Below, in pieces: positions 23,024 to 31,327 of a DNA stretch of 39,873 bases (positions are counted from its first letter, which is position 1; the number at the start of each line of letters is the position of its first letter). The notes beneath the pieces were generated by a model, which saw only the letters and a program-made list of their open reading frames with translations, had not been told where the DNA came from and ran no database searches. Source of the DNA: a virus. Location: the IMG/VR virus record IMGVR_UViG_3300042520_000127, positions 1-39,873 of that record, one strand, 5' to 3'. A program made the position numbers and the translations under genes.

Positions 23024-23877
23024 TGCCTGTTGTAACAAATGATTATCAATTCTCTTTTGCTGGTTTGTCTTTTGGCGGTGCTGGATCTCCATACCAAATC
23101 TTGTCTGTAGACGGCTTAGAGGGACTGCCTGGGATCCGCAACCAAGATGACAACCGTGGCTACGCTGACGGTATGTTCTCAGGGCGCGACTTTCTGGGTG
23201 GTCGCACAATCTCGATTACCTTTCAGACTTTTGGCTCAGGTGCAACCTCAGCACAAGCCAATTTCAACACAATTCAAGCCAAGTTGCTGCCTCAGACCTC
23301 AGGCACCACACCTTTGTATTTCATTTTGCCACCGTCAGGGGAACAGTTTGTCAATGCGCGTGTTCGCGTTTTGCGTACCTCAGTAGATCCGAATTACACC
23401 TACGGTATGATTACGTCTCAGGTTGAGTTTTTTTGCCCTGACCCAAATTACTATAACTCAACCCTGCAAACTGCCTCATTGTCCGTGTCTGCTGCTCCAG
23501 GGCGCACGTATGACCGCACATACAACCTTGTTTACGGGTTTGGTTCATACACAAGCCTTACCAACATAGTCAATAGTGGCTGGGCTACGACTTACCCAAC
23601 AATCACGATCACTGGACCAATTACAAATCCGACTTTGGGTAACGTAACCACGGGTGAATACCTGAACCTATCGGGAACAATCACAAACACCGATACCCTT
23701 GTCATTGATCTGCAAAACCGACTCATCACGCTCAACGGCGTATCTGCTCGCAATTTGCTATCAACAGGCACTTGGTTTGATGCACCACCAGGAACTTCGC
23801 AGTATTATTTGACAGGATCTACAACCACCGCAGGGGTCACTACGGCTACTGTAACTTGGTACAACGCATTTATTTAG
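23023..23877 (+). CDS. distal tail protein (Dit-like)
   Basis: This 284-residue protein has DYQFSFAGLSFGGAGSPYQI, then GLEGLPGIRNQDDNRGYADG, FLGGRTISITFQTF and TYGMITSQVEFFCPDPNYY, the pattern of siphovirus distal tail proteins, which form the ring linking tube and baseplate. It directly follows the tape-measure gene, as expected. The C-terminal 130 residues are beta-rich (TITNTDTLVIDLQNRLITLN) like the Dit galectin-like domain. Confidence 0.8.
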   Translation: MPVVTNDYQFSFAGLSFGGAGSPYQILSVDGLEGLPGIRNQDDNRGYADGMFSGRDFLGGRTISITFQTFGSGATSAQANFNTIQAKLLPQTSGTTPLYFILPPSGEQFVNARVRVLRTSVDPNYTYGMITSQVEFFCPDPNYYNSTLQTASLSVSAAPGRTYDRTYNLVYGFGSYTSLTNIVNSGWATTYPTITITGPITNPTLGNVTTGEYLNLSGTITNTDTLVIDLQNRLITLNGVSARNLLSTGTWFDAPPGTSQYYLTGSTTTAGVTTATVTWYNAFI

Positions 23878-23886
23878 GAGACAGAC

Positions 23887-24933
23887 ATGGCATTACGCAA
23901 TCCACCGAGTTGGTTACAAAACGGATCTCACCCAGCCGAAAATGACCGTTTATCCACGCAAGCAATTTACGCCACATCAGGAATTGTTGGTTCATCGTCT
24001 CTTGCAGTAACTCAGGCTGCTGTACCTGCCATGGCGGTTCAAGTTGCAGCAGGTTGGGGCGCATTGGTTGGAAACTTCACAACCAACATGGGCGCGTATC
24101 AATTCTACAACGATGCTGCGACTCAACTTACCGTCACTACCGCAAACCCTTCAAACCCTAGAATTGATCGCGTTGTTGTTACAGTCAATGACGCTTTCTA
24201 CACAGGCGCTTCAAACAACGTCACTTTTCAAGTTATCGCAGGTACGCCTGCTGGATCTCCAGTGGCGCCAGCCACGCCATTGATGTCTTTATCTTTGGCA
24301 ACTATTGCAGTTGCAGCAGGCGCAACCTCAATCACCAACGCCAACATTACTGACACACGCGTAAACGTCACAACCAATTTGCCTGTTGGAGATCTAACTG
24401 AGGTTCAAGGCGGCACAGGTATCCTTGTTGCCTCTGGAACTGGACCAATTCCTGTTGTTTCAGTAGATGCTACTATTCCAGTAGGTTACGCAACAACGGC
24501 AACCGCTGGTGGAACAACAACGCTTACCGCTGCAAGCGCACACACACAATTCTTCACAGGCACATTGACGCAAACAGTCGTGCTACCAGTCACTTCCACA
24601 TTGGTTTTAGGTGAAGCGTTTACAATTCACAACAACAGCACAGGCGCGGTCACAGTCCAATCATCGGGATTAAACACCGTTGTAACAATCCCGTCAGGAA
24701 ATACATTTTTATGCACTTGTATTTTAACCTCAGGAACCACTGCTGCTTCATGGGACGCTGATTTTGACGGTACAACCTCAACTACGGGAACAGGCGCAAA
24801 TGTTTTGGCTATTAGCCCTACCCTAACTGGTACAGTTACACTAGGCACGGCAGCAAATTTGACGCAAACAGGCACAAATAGCGTAGGATCTATTACAGAT
24901 AACATTTTTATTGACTTGATGGGAGCATGGTAA
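23887..24933 (+). CDS. tail fibre/baseplate protein
   Basis: This 348-residue protein starts MALRNPPSWLQNGSHPAEND and has a first domain (about 1-165, with NPRIDRVVVTVNDAFYTG) like upper-baseplate or fibre attachment modules. A beta-rich Thr/Ala-rich C-terminal part (TTATAGGTTTLTAASAHTQF, VQSSGLNTVVTIPSG) follows. It is probably a structural fibre component at the tail tip. AGGAGACAG precedes the ATG. Confidence 0.65.
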   Translation: MALRNPPSWLQNGSHPAENDRLSTQAIYATSGIVGSSSLAVTQAAVPAMAVQVAAGWGALVGNFTTNMGAYQFYNDAATQLTVTTANPSNPRIDRVVVTVNDAFYTGASNNVTFQVIAGTPAGSPVAPATPLMSLSLATIAVAAGATSITNANITDTRVNVTTNLPVGDLTEVQGGTGILVASGTGPIPVVSVDATIPVGYATTATAGGTTTLTAASAHTQFFTGTLTQTVVLPVTSTLVLGEAFTIHNNSTGAVTVQSSGLNTVVTIPSGNTFLCTCILTSGTTAASWDADFDGTTSTTGTGANVLAISPTLTGTVTLGTAANLTQTGTNSVGSITDNIFIDLMGAW

Positions 24934-25251
24934 ATGGCAGCAACACCGAAACCGTTATTTAGAGGTGCAGCAACGCTCACCACTACAACTGTGCTTTACA
25001 CAGTGCCAGCCTCAACCACTACTATCGTAAGCAACATTGCTATTACTAACACTGCTGCTACTGCTGCAACGTTCACTCTTGGCATGGGTACTGCTGGTTC
25101 AAATACTGCATTGCAAACAACGACAGCAATTGCGGCAAACGCAACTATTTACATTGACTTGAAGCAAGCATTGACAGCAACTCAGACAATCACAGGTGGC
25201 GCAAGCGCAGTAACAGTTTCATTCCACATTTCAGGCGTAGAAATCGTATAA
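24934..25251 (+). CDS. small beta-rich tail protein (105 aa)
   Basis: This 105-residue protein, rich in Thr and Ala (LYTVPASTTTIVSNIAITNT, then ISGVEIV at the end), is built of alternating strands. Such proteins appear among phage tail fibre genes as small tip or adaptor domains. It starts one base after the previous stop. Confidence 0.6.
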   Translation: MAATPKPLFRGAATLTTTTVLYTVPASTTTIVSNIAITNTAATAATFTLGMGTAGSNTALQTTTAIAANATIYIDLKQALTATQTITGGASAVTVSFHISGVEIV

Positions 25252-25261
25252 GGGGTAAATC

Positions 25262-26152
25262 ATGGGTTCATCACAAGTACCTGCCGCTGGCGGAACACCT
25301 GTTTTAGCGCTTCAACAAACAATAACTTCTACTGGAACTTTTACAATTCCTGCAACCGCTAAAACAAATTATCTTTATGTTCTTGGCGGTGGCGGGTCGG
25401 GTGGTTCTGACCCTAACAACGGAGTTTACAACACAGGTAGCGGTGGTGGCGGTGCTGGAACTTTACTTAAAATTGAAAATCTTAATCCTGGAACTTATAC
25501 TTGCACTATCGGAGCAGGTGGAGTGGCAGTTACAGGCGCAACTGGTAATGGTGGCGGAACAACATCGATAACCAACATTTGTCTTGCTGTTGGCGGTGGC
25601 GGTGGTGCTTCTGGCAATAATGTTGCTGGTCAGACTGCAGTCACTAATAGATATTTTAGCCCCAATGTATTTTTATTAGGCGGTGGCGGTGCAGGCGGTG
25701 GCGGTGGTGGACGACAAGGTGCTTCTGGCGGTGGCTCTAGTACTCCACCAACATTTAACACCTTTTCTCGTGTTGGCGATATAAATGGCGGTACTGGTGG
25801 TGCTAGCGCTGGTGTAGGACAGGCTGGCGGTGGTGGCGGTGGTGGCGCTGGAATACAAGCAAATGGTTCAAATGGAACTGCAGGAGTTGGTACAACAGGC
25901 GGTGGTGGCGGTGCTGGCGGTGCTGGCGGTGGCGGTGGTTCTGGTGGCGCACAAAGCGGTACTGGTTCAAGCGGTTCTACTTATACCGTGGATACAGGTT
26001 GCGTTATTACAGGCGGTGCTGGCGGTGCTGGCGGTGCGGCTGGAACGGCTGGTACAAATGGCGGTGGTGGTGGCGCTGGCGGTGGCGCTAACAATGCTAG
26101 TTCTGCAATTAGTGGTGCAGGTGGTGCTGGTCTTATTTGGATTTGGTACTAA
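25262..26152 (+). CDS. glycine-rich tail tip / receptor-binding protein
   Basis: This 296-residue protein has an N-terminal beta domain (TSTGTFTIPATAKTNYLYVL), then a strongly glycine-rich body with many GGGG and GGxGG runs (GGGGGASGN, GGGGAGGGGGG, GGAGGAAGTAGTNGGGG) and a short end IWIWY. Similar Gly-rich domains, possibly polyglycine-II sandwiches, serve as receptor-binding tips in phages. The DNA repeats GGYGGTGG units, so recombination could change host range. A third-frame ORF across it is a by-product of the repeats. Confidence 0.75.
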   Translation: MGSSQVPAAGGTPVLALQQTITSTGTFTIPATAKTNYLYVLGGGGSGGSDPNNGVYNTGSGGGGAGTLLKIENLNPGTYTCTIGAGGVAVTGATGNGGGTTSITNICLAVGGGGGASGNNVAGQTAVTNRYFSPNVFLLGGGGAGGGGGGRQGASGGGSSTPPTFNTFSRVGDINGGTGGASAGVGQAGGGGGGGAGIQANGSNGTAGVGTTGGGGGAGGAGGGGGSGGAQSGTGSSGSTYTVDTGCVITGGAGGAGGAAGTAGTNGGGGGAGGGANNASSAISGAGGAGLIWIWY

Positions 26153-26172
26153 ACTAAAAGAAAGGTAACAAA

Positions 26173-26376
26173 ATGGCTACTTACGCAGTTATTGACAACG
26201 GCATTGTTGAAAATATTATTATTGCCGACTCTAAAAAAGTTGCAGAAATAGTTACAGAAAAACTTTGCGTAGAATACACAGACGAAAATCCTGCTGGTAT
26301 TGGCTGGACTTACGACGGAACAAAGTTCATTGCACCTGAACCAACAACGGAGTCAGACACCGACACAGTAGAGTAA
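26173..26376 (+). CDS. small tail-associated protein (67 aa)
   Basis: This 67-residue protein starts MATYAVIDNGIVENIIIADS, a pattern common in small phage proteins beside fibre genes, and has GIGWTYDGTKFIAPEP and an acidic end. It could be a tail-fibre assembly factor or a small tip protein. AAAGGTAAC precedes the ATG. Confidence 0.65.
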   Translation: MATYAVIDNGIVENIIIADSKKVAEIVTEKLCVEYTDENPAGIGWTYDGTKFIAPEPTTESDTDTVE

Positions 26377-26380
26377 CGGC

Positions 26381-27502
26381 ATGACAACCTCATACCGATA
26401 CCTGTTTGCAGATTTGCTGACCAATACGATCATTGCTGAATTGCCTTTGACGGGCGTGGCGTTTGGATCTCAACTCAACCAAGCAGGCACATTTCAAGGG
26501 CGCATACTTTTGTCTGGCATTGACACAGTAGGTTTCAACATTGCCAACGCAACCATACCTGGCAAGTGTGCAATTTACGTTGATCGCAACGGGGTGTTGG
26601 TGTGGGGTGGAGTGATTTGGAACCGCGCATACCAATCTGCAAGCCAAACTCTAAGCCTGAATGCTCGTGAATTTGAGTCATACTTTGAACGGCGCAGAAT
26701 TACCTCAAATCAAGCGTTCAACAACGTAGATCAGTTGAGCATTGCGCAAAACTTGATTTCACTGGCTCAGGGCGTACCGTACGGCAACATTGGAGTGCAG
26801 GTAGGTGTTGAGACTTCAGGCGTGTTGATTTCAAGAGTGTATTACGGGTATGAAAAGAAAACATACTATTCAGCGTTGCAGGATCTTTCACGCGCTGAAA
26901 ACGGGTTTGACTTTAACATTGACGTGGCTTACGACGGTTCAGGCGCACCTTCCAAAACACTTAATTTGGGCTATCCAAGAATTGGCACAGTGTATTCAGC
27001 GACCAACCCAAGTGCTTTGTTGTTTGAGTTTCCTGCTGGCAACGTAGTTGAATACGAGTATCCTGAGGACGGCTCACTTGCTGCAAATACGATTTACGCG
27101 TTAGGCGCAGGATCCAATGAAGGTAAATTGGAAGCCACATTTCAAGATCCAACATACCTCAGCGTTGGTTGGCCATTGCTTGAAGAACAAGCAAACTATT
27201 CAGATGTAACTGACGCAACCTACCTTGCTGAACTGGCTCAGGGGCAGACTCAGGCTGTGTCTTATCCGCCTACTGTCATCAAGATTGTTGTACCTGCTTA
27301 CGTAGATCCAGTTTACGGATCTTATGCAATAGGCGATGACGCAAGATTACGCATAACAGATGAGCGTTTTCCTGCTACGGGCACAGGTACTTCAGTGCAA
27401 GCGGGATTAGATGAGGTTTATCGAATTGTGGGCGTTGAGGTGCAACCTGGCGAAGATGGACCAGAGCGCGTAACATTGACCCTAACTCAAACAACGAACT
27501 GA
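26381..27502 (+). CDS. baseplate hub / minor tail protein (gp27-like)
   Basis: This 373-residue protein has FADLLTNTIIAELPLTGVAF, FQGRILLSGIDTVG and GVLVWGGVIWNRAYQSASQT, then LNAREFESYFERRRI. The second half has YALGAGSNEGKLEATFQDP and GLDEVYRIVGVEVQPGEDGP. This pattern fits siphophage hub proteins (a gp27-like fold around the tail channel). The separation from Dit by four fibre genes is a little unusual. Confidence 0.75.
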   Translation: MTTSYRYLFADLLTNTIIAELPLTGVAFGSQLNQAGTFQGRILLSGIDTVGFNIANATIPGKCAIYVDRNGVLVWGGVIWNRAYQSASQTLSLNAREFESYFERRRITSNQAFNNVDQLSIAQNLISLAQGVPYGNIGVQVGVETSGVLISRVYYGYEKKTYYSALQDLSRAENGFDFNIDVAYDGSGAPSKTLNLGYPRIGTVYSATNPSALLFEFPAGNVVEYEYPEDGSLAANTIYALGAGSNEGKLEATFQDPTYLSVGWPLLEEQANYSDVTDATYLAELAQGQTQAVSYPPTVIKIVVPAYVDPVYGSYAIGDDARLRITDERFPATGTGTSVQAGLDEVYRIVGVEVQPGEDGPERVTLTLTQTTN

Positions 27503-27508
27503 GGCGTC

Positions 27509-27724
27509 ATGGCTTACATTAATCAACCACCTGATTTGCGCGTGTTGTTTTCAGATCTCGAACGCAGATTACGCCTACTTGAAACTGCAACACGGTTTAC
27601 CTTTCCTGTTGTAACATCAGACCCTAGTAATCCACGCAGAGGCGACGCATGGTTGAACTCAACAACCAACCAAGCCAAGATTGTGGACGCTACTGGATCT
27701 GTACGCATACTGACTTGGACATAA
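27509..27724 (+). CDS. small tail protein (71 aa)
   Basis: This 71-residue protein has an N-terminal coiled-coil (LRVLFSDLERRLRLLETATR) and a beta part (PRRGDAWLNSTTNQAKIVDA, ending RILTWT) that resembles the head-binding or needle segments of phage tip proteins. It closes the tail gene set. The function is inferred. Confidence 0.65.
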   Translation: MAYINQPPDLRVLFSDLERRLRLLETATRFTFPVVTSDPSNPRRGDAWLNSTTNQAKIVDATGSVRILTWT

Positions 27725-27725
27725 A

Positions 27726-27944
27726 ATGACTATTGAACAATGGGTTGGGCTGAGCGTAGGTGTGACCACTTTGATTGGCGCAGCAGCAATGGGCGTAAGA
27801 CATCTGGTTAAGTATTACCTTGCAGAATTGAAACCCAACTCAGGATCAAGCATGAGGGACGAACAAACACGTCAAGGTGAGTCAATCAAGCGTCTGGAGA
27901 ATAGGGTTGATGAAATTTATCGCCTGTTGCTTAATCGCGCTTAG
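27726..27944 (+). CDS. small membrane protein with coiled coil (holin-like)
   Basis: This 72-residue protein has one hydrophobic segment (about 6-30, WVGLSVGVTTLIGAAAMGV) and a C-terminal coiled coil (IKRLENRVDEIYRLLLNRA). Many phage lysis cassettes carry such single-span proteins. It starts one base after the previous gene's stop, and its end overlaps the lipoprotein gene by 35 bases. It may be a holin or a lysis accessory. Confidence 0.6.
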   Translation: MTIEQWVGLSVGVTTLIGAAAMGVRHLVKYYLAELKPNSGSSMRDEQTRQGESIKRLENRVDEIYRLLLNRA

Positions 27945-28095
27945 CCTTAGCGGGTGCGGGTATCAGGGATACACGCGCTATCCTTGTCAAGAATTTGAAA
28001 ACTGGTCAAAAGCCGAATGCCTACCACCTCAATGTGAGGCAATAGGACAATGTACAAAGGATCTGTTACCTGATGTGGACACGCAAAATGAGTAG
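27910..28095 (+). CDS. small lipoprotein
   Basis: This 61-residue protein has a lipoprotein signal (MKFIACCLIALSLSGCGYQ) with lipobox LSGC, so Cys16 would be lipidated. The mature part is Cys-rich (YPCQEF, AECLPPQC, GQCTKDLL), which suggests disulfides outside the membrane. The ATG at 27910 is preferred to an upstream GTG because it places the signal at the N-terminus. The gene overlaps both neighbours in the lysis cassette. Possible roles are lysis help or superinfection exclusion at the cell surface; neither is proven. Confidence 0.75.
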   Translation: MKFIACCLIALSLSGCGYQGYTRYPCQEFENWSKAECLPPQCEAIGQCTKDLLPDVDTQNE

Positions 28096-28366
28096 ACGTA
28101 AATTTACGCCTGAAGAATTGCACGCGCGCCTGATTGTTACAATCGGCATACTGCTGGCGTTGGTATTTGCTGGATCGGTATTTGCCATGCTGTACGCGCT
28201 GGTATTTGTGACTCAGCCTATGGCGCAAGCGCCTAATGACGCTGCTTTCATAGATCTCGTATCAACCTTGTGCGTGTTTCTTACTGGTACGCTATCAGGC
28301 ATACTTTCTGCCAATGGTTTGAAGTCCAAGCCAAAGCCGATTGAAGATAAGGAAGGCGACAAATGA
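28088..28366 (+). CDS. putative holin (two membrane segments)
   Basis: This protein of about 92 residues begins MSRRKFTPEELHARLIVTIG. It has a first hydrophobic span (ILLALVFAGSVFAMLYALVF) and a second (LVSTLCVFLTGTLSGILSA), then a charged tail. Two spans plus a charged C-terminus next to an endolysin gene fits a holin. ATG 28073 is an alternative start adding five residues. It overlaps the endolysin gene by ATGA. Confidence 0.72.
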   Translation: MSRRKFTPEELHARLIVTIGILLALVFAGSVFAMLYALVFVTQPMAQAPNDAAFIDLVSTLCVFLTGTLSGILSANGLKSKPKPIEDKEGDK

Positions 28367-28815
28367 TTGTTATTGACGCAGCCAAAAATGAACTTGGCTA
28401 TCAAGAGACAGGCAACAACGACACAAAGTACGGCAAGTGGTACGGGTTGAACAACCAGCCATGGTGCGCAATGTTTGTGTCATGGTGCTTCAAAGAGGCA
28501 AACCTGTCCCACTTGATTGCAGCGCAAACCAAAAAGGGATTTGCTTCATGCGACGCTGGGTTGAAATGGTTTGCCAAAAAAGGCAAGATTGTCCCAGTGG
28601 GTCAGGCTCAACCAGGTGACATAGCATTTTTTCAGTTTGACGCTGACGCACAGGCGGATCACGTTGGCATTGTAGTTAAGAATGACGGCAAAAAGTTCCT
28701 GTGGTGCATTGAGGGCAATACTTCAGGCGACACCAAAGGATCGCAATCAAACGGGGACGGCGTGTACACAAAGAAACGCGCCTATTCACTAATCATGGGC
28801 GTTGCACGTCCATAA
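28363..28815 (+). CDS. CHAP-domain endolysin
   Basis: This 150-residue amidase or endopeptidase is made of a CHAP domain alone: QPWCAMFVSWCF gives the nucleophile Cys35, PGDIAFFQFD follows, then ADHVGIVV with His100, and CIEGNTS with the third catalytic residue near Glu117/Asn119. It cleaves peptide cross-links of peptidoglycan at the end of infection. No cell-wall-binding domain is attached. A second peptidoglycan enzyme, the secreted transglycosylase at 155, is coded far away. Confidence 0.9.
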   Translation: MIVIDAAKNELGYQETGNNDTKYGKWYGLNNQPWCAMFVSWCFKEANLSHLIAAQTKKGFASCDAGLKWFAKKGKIVPVGQAQPGDIAFFQFDADAQADHVGIVVKNDGKKFLWCIEGNTSGDTKGSQSNGDGVYTKKRAYSLIMGVARP

Positions 28816-28825
28816 GGGGGAAACA

Positions 28826-29062
28826 ATGGAACAAAAGCACATCAACATGATCAAATCTGCACTACGCCACTTTGCTATCACTGCTGGCGCGCTATACGCA
28901 GCAGGGGTTCAGGATCTCAGCGCGCTTGCGTTTGCCACAGCAGCAGCGGTGGTTGGTCCAGCCATACGTGGTATTGACAAGACTGATCCTGCGTTTGGTT
29001 TGATTGCTGACGCAGTAACCAAAAAAATCAACAAAGTGGCTAAGGCAAGCAAAAAGAAGTAG
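28826..29062 (+). CDS. small membrane protein (second holin candidate)
   Basis: This 78-residue protein has a hydrophobic part (about 15-50: FAITAGALYAAGVQD, LAFATAAAVVGPAI) and a very basic C-terminus (ITKK-type, ending VAKASKKK). It resembles small phage holins. The ATG at 28826 follows AAGGGGGAAAC and is preferred to an upstream GTG. It is the last gene before a strong terminator. Confidence 0.68.
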   Translation: MEQKHINMIKSALRHFAITAGALYAAGVQDLSALAFATAAAVVGPAIRGIDKTDPAFGLIADAVTKKINKVAKASKKK

Positions 29063-29074
29063 CACAAATAGATC

Positions 29075-29114
29075 CAACCGCCAGCGTGTCGTATGTTGGC
29101 GGTTGTTTCTTTTT
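29075..29114 (+). terminator. strong intrinsic terminator after the late genes
   Basis: CAACCGCCA and TGGCGGTTG form a perfect 9-bp stem (29075-29083 with 29097-29105), followed by TTTCTTTTT. It stands 12 bases after the last lysis gene and ends the head-tail-lysis transcription unit. Confidence 0.88.
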
Positions 29115-29124
29115 GCGTTACGAT
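29096..29124 (+). promoter_or_regulatory. candidate sigma70-like promoter
   Basis: TTGGCG, a 17-base spacer and TACGAT form a possible promoter that overlaps the descending arm and T-run of the terminator. It would start transcription of the genes from 29148 onward. Confidence 0.35.
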
Positions 29125-29147
29125 TTGGCGTGGAAAGGCAAACCCCT

Positions 29148-29372
29148 ATGACACTTGCAGATCAATACAAAAAAGCGATTTTTACTGAACCTTGTCCATA
29201 CATGCTAACAGTCAATTCAATGACGCCTGACGATCAAAAAACCCTTGCGGAGATGTGGGCAAACGGATTATCTCAAAGAACAATCCTGCGTTTATTGCGC
29301 GCTGAAGGATACAAGACAAGCAATGAAGCAATCATGGCTCACAGAACTGGCACGTGTAGATGTCCAAAGTAG
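29148..29372 (+). CDS. hypothetical protein, possible HTH (74 aa)
   Basis: This 74-residue protein contains LAEMWANGLSQRTILRLLRA then EGYKTSNEAIMAHR, which could be a helix-turn-helix, and ends with CRCPK. It is the first gene after the late terminator, so it may be an early regulator. The ATG at 29148 has GGAAAGGC upstream. The family is not recognised. The end overlaps the next gene by 13 bases. Confidence 0.62.
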   Translation: MTLADQYKKAIFTEPCPYMLTVNSMTPDDQKTLAEMWANGLSQRTILRLLRAEGYKTSNEAIMAHRTGTCRCPK

Positions 29373-29614
29373 ATAACGTGTTAAACGACAGAGAGATTGA
29401 ATACGGCTCAGCCCACAAAAACTTTGCTCAGGTAGGCAGGGGGTGGGGCGCATTGTTAGGTATAGACGACATACCTGCTTGGCAAGTTGCGTTGATGATG
29501 GATTTTTTTAAGTCTGTGCGGTGTTCAGTAAACCCAGCGCATGAGGATAGTTGGATAGACAAACAGGGATACACCCAACACGGGCTAGAGATTGCGATGA
29601 CAGATGAGCCTTGA
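29360..29614 (+). CDS. DUF6378-like protein
   Basis: This 84-residue protein has DREIEYGSAHKNFAQVGRGW, VALMMDFFKSVRCSVNPAHE and DSWIDKQGYTQHGLEIA. The order (RxxxYG, KxxR, DSWxDxxGY) matches a widespread phage family of unknown function (DUF6378-like). It overlaps both neighbours and so is likely co-translated. Confidence 0.7.
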   Translation: MSKVDNVLNDREIEYGSAHKNFAQVGRGWGALLGIDDIPAWQVALMMDFFKSVRCSVNPAHEDSWIDKQGYTQHGLEIAMTDEP

Positions 29615-30638
29615 AGATCAGTTTAAGAATTTGCCGCCTGAAATTGAAAGTGCAGACGTGAAAGAATTGCGTCAAGCGCTCATGCGGTTGCAGAAACAGT
29701 TGCGTCAATCTAAAGAGCGCACCCAAGATCTAGTTGAAGCCTCACATCAAGCAGCCTACGACGCAATGCTGACAATGGGCAAGATCGAACCTGTCGCAAT
29801 ACCCGTTGCAGACAAACGCAAAGCAAAAGGTGAAGTGGCTTTGTGGCACATGACAGATTGGCAAGGCGCAAAGCGCACTACGTCGTACAACAGTGAGATT
29901 ATGCGCAAGCGTGTTTTGGAGTTTTGCGAGAAAGCAGTGCGCATTACCGAAATCCAAAGAGCAGATCACCCAGTCAAAGAGGTAACAATCTGTTTTGGCG
30001 GGGACATGGTTGAGGGTTTATTCAACTTTCCAACCCAAGCATTTGAAGTAGACGCAACGCTGTTTGAGCAATACGTCAATGTATCTCGACTTTGCGTAGA
30101 CGTAGTGCGGTATGCGTTGGCTAATTACGAGAAGGTCACAGTCATTGCAGAGTGGGGTAATCATGGTCGCATTGGATCCAAGCGCGACAACGTACCGCGC
30201 TCAGACAACTTTGACCGTATGTGCTATGAACTTGCCCGTCAGTTGCTTCAGGGGGAGAAGCGACTGACGTGGCAGGATTGTCCTGAGGACATCCAACGCA
30301 TTGAAATCGGGAACTACCGCGCATTGCTTATTCACGGCGATGAAGTAGGTAGAAATGGATTTGCTTCACCTGGCGCGATTGTTCAACACGCAAACAAATG
30401 GCGCTCAGGATCTTATCCGTGGGACTTCAGAGATGTTTACATTGGTCACTACCACACTCACTCAGAGTGGGCTATGGCTAACGGTCAAGGATCTGTTTAC
30501 CAAACTGGATCTACCGAGTCAGACAACCGATACGCAGGTGTCATGCTTGCCGCGAGTGCAACACCGTCTCAGCGATTACATTTCATTGACCCAGTTAAGG
30601 GCAGAGTGACGGCGGTGTATAAAGTATGGCTGGATTAA
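29604..30638 (+). CDS. calcineurin-like metallophosphoesterase
   Basis: This 344-residue protein has an N-terminal coiled coil (LRQALMRLQKQLRQSKERTQ) and then a metallophosphoesterase core: HMTDWQ (His82, Asp85), GGDMVEG (Asp134), WGNHGR (Asn186, His187), LIHGDE (His244) and GHYHTH (282, 284). These are the metal ligands of the two-metal site. Phage members of this type may be nucleases (Mre11/SbcD-like) in DNA processing. No partner SbcC-like ATPase is present. It overlaps the genes on both sides. Confidence 0.85.
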   Translation: MSLEDQFKNLPPEIESADVKELRQALMRLQKQLRQSKERTQDLVEASHQAAYDAMLTMGKIEPVAIPVADKRKAKGEVALWHMTDWQGAKRTTSYNSEIMRKRVLEFCEKAVRITEIQRADHPVKEVTICFGGDMVEGLFNFPTQAFEVDATLFEQYVNVSRLCVDVVRYALANYEKVTVIAEWGNHGRIGSKRDNVPRSDNFDRMCYELARQLLQGEKRLTWQDCPEDIQRIEIGNYRALLIHGDEVGRNGFASPGAIVQHANKWRSGSYPWDFRDVYIGHYHTHSEWAMANGQGSVYQTGSTESDNRYAGVMLAASATPSQRLHFIDPVKGRVTAVYKVWLD

Positions 30639-31327
30639 GACCTGCAACGCTGTTGTCGTCCAACAGTGAATTGCGACCTGACGGGATTTACAACTGGAGC
30701 ATACCTGCGCTCGCAGCAAAACTCAGCAACGGCACCAACGTCAAAACCTGTCCCAATGCTGGCGCTTGCGCAACGGTTTGCTACGCTCGCAACGGCACAT
30801 ACAATTTCAGCAACGTCAAGGGGCGTCACGTCAGAAACCTTGAATACATACTTGAAGATCCACAAGGTTGGTTTGCGCAGATGCTTGAAGAAGTGTCCAA
30901 GCCAAAAATGCGTGGCAAGCACGTACGGATCCATGACGCTGGAGATTTTTTTTCAGAGGACTACCTACGAATGTGGCTTAAACTGGCGACGCTTGTACCT
31001 GAGGTGACTTTCTACTGCTATACCAAAGAAGTGTCCATGTTCAAACGAGTTTTGTCAGAGGGCTGTCCTAACAACTTTAAATACCTATTCAGCATGGGCG
31101 GTAAAGAGGATCACCTGATTGACAAAGAGAATGACCGTCACGCTGAGGTGTTTCCTGATGACGCTGCAATACTGGACGCGGGATACATGAACCAATCAGC
31201 CTCAGATTTGCTTGCGATTACTTTGCCAACAAACAAAGTGGGCATACCTCAAAACAACATACCGCAGTTTAGAAAGCGGTTAGCGGGTAAGACATTTGGC
31301 GAGTTGCAGATTGAGCGTGAGTCTTAA
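30626..31327 (+). CDS. gene product 88 (GP88) family protein
   Basis: This 233-residue protein has SSNSELRPDGIYNWSIPALA, then CPNAGACATVCYARNGTYNF, RIHDAGDFFSEDYLRMWLKL and FYCYTKEVSMFKRVLS. It matches the GP88 family known from mycobacteriophages, whose Cys cluster recalls iron-sulfur enzymes; the role is not established. It ends against the only minus-strand gene, with which it shares TTAA at the two stops. Confidence 0.8.
   Translation: MAGLRPATLLSSNSELRPDGIYNWSIPALAAKLSNGTNVKTCPNAGACATVCYARNGTYNFSNVKGRHVRNLEYILEDPQGWFAQMLEEVSKPKMRGKHVRIHDAGDFFSEDYLRMWLKLATLVPEVTFYCYTKEVSMFKRVLSEGCPNNFKYLFSMGGKEDHLIDKENDRHAEVFPDDAAILDAGYMNQSASDLLAITLPTNKVGIPQNNIPQFRKRLAGKTFGELQIERES

Noticed and set aside
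25380-26130. CRISPR-like or satellite repeat
   Set aside because: The repetition is coding (Gly codons) with no constant spacers or repeat unit length.
25830-26168. 112-residue ORF overlapping the glycine-rich protein
   Set aside because: It is a Val/Ala/Leu repeat made by reading the Gly repeat in another frame; the main frame has a normal start and a beta domain.
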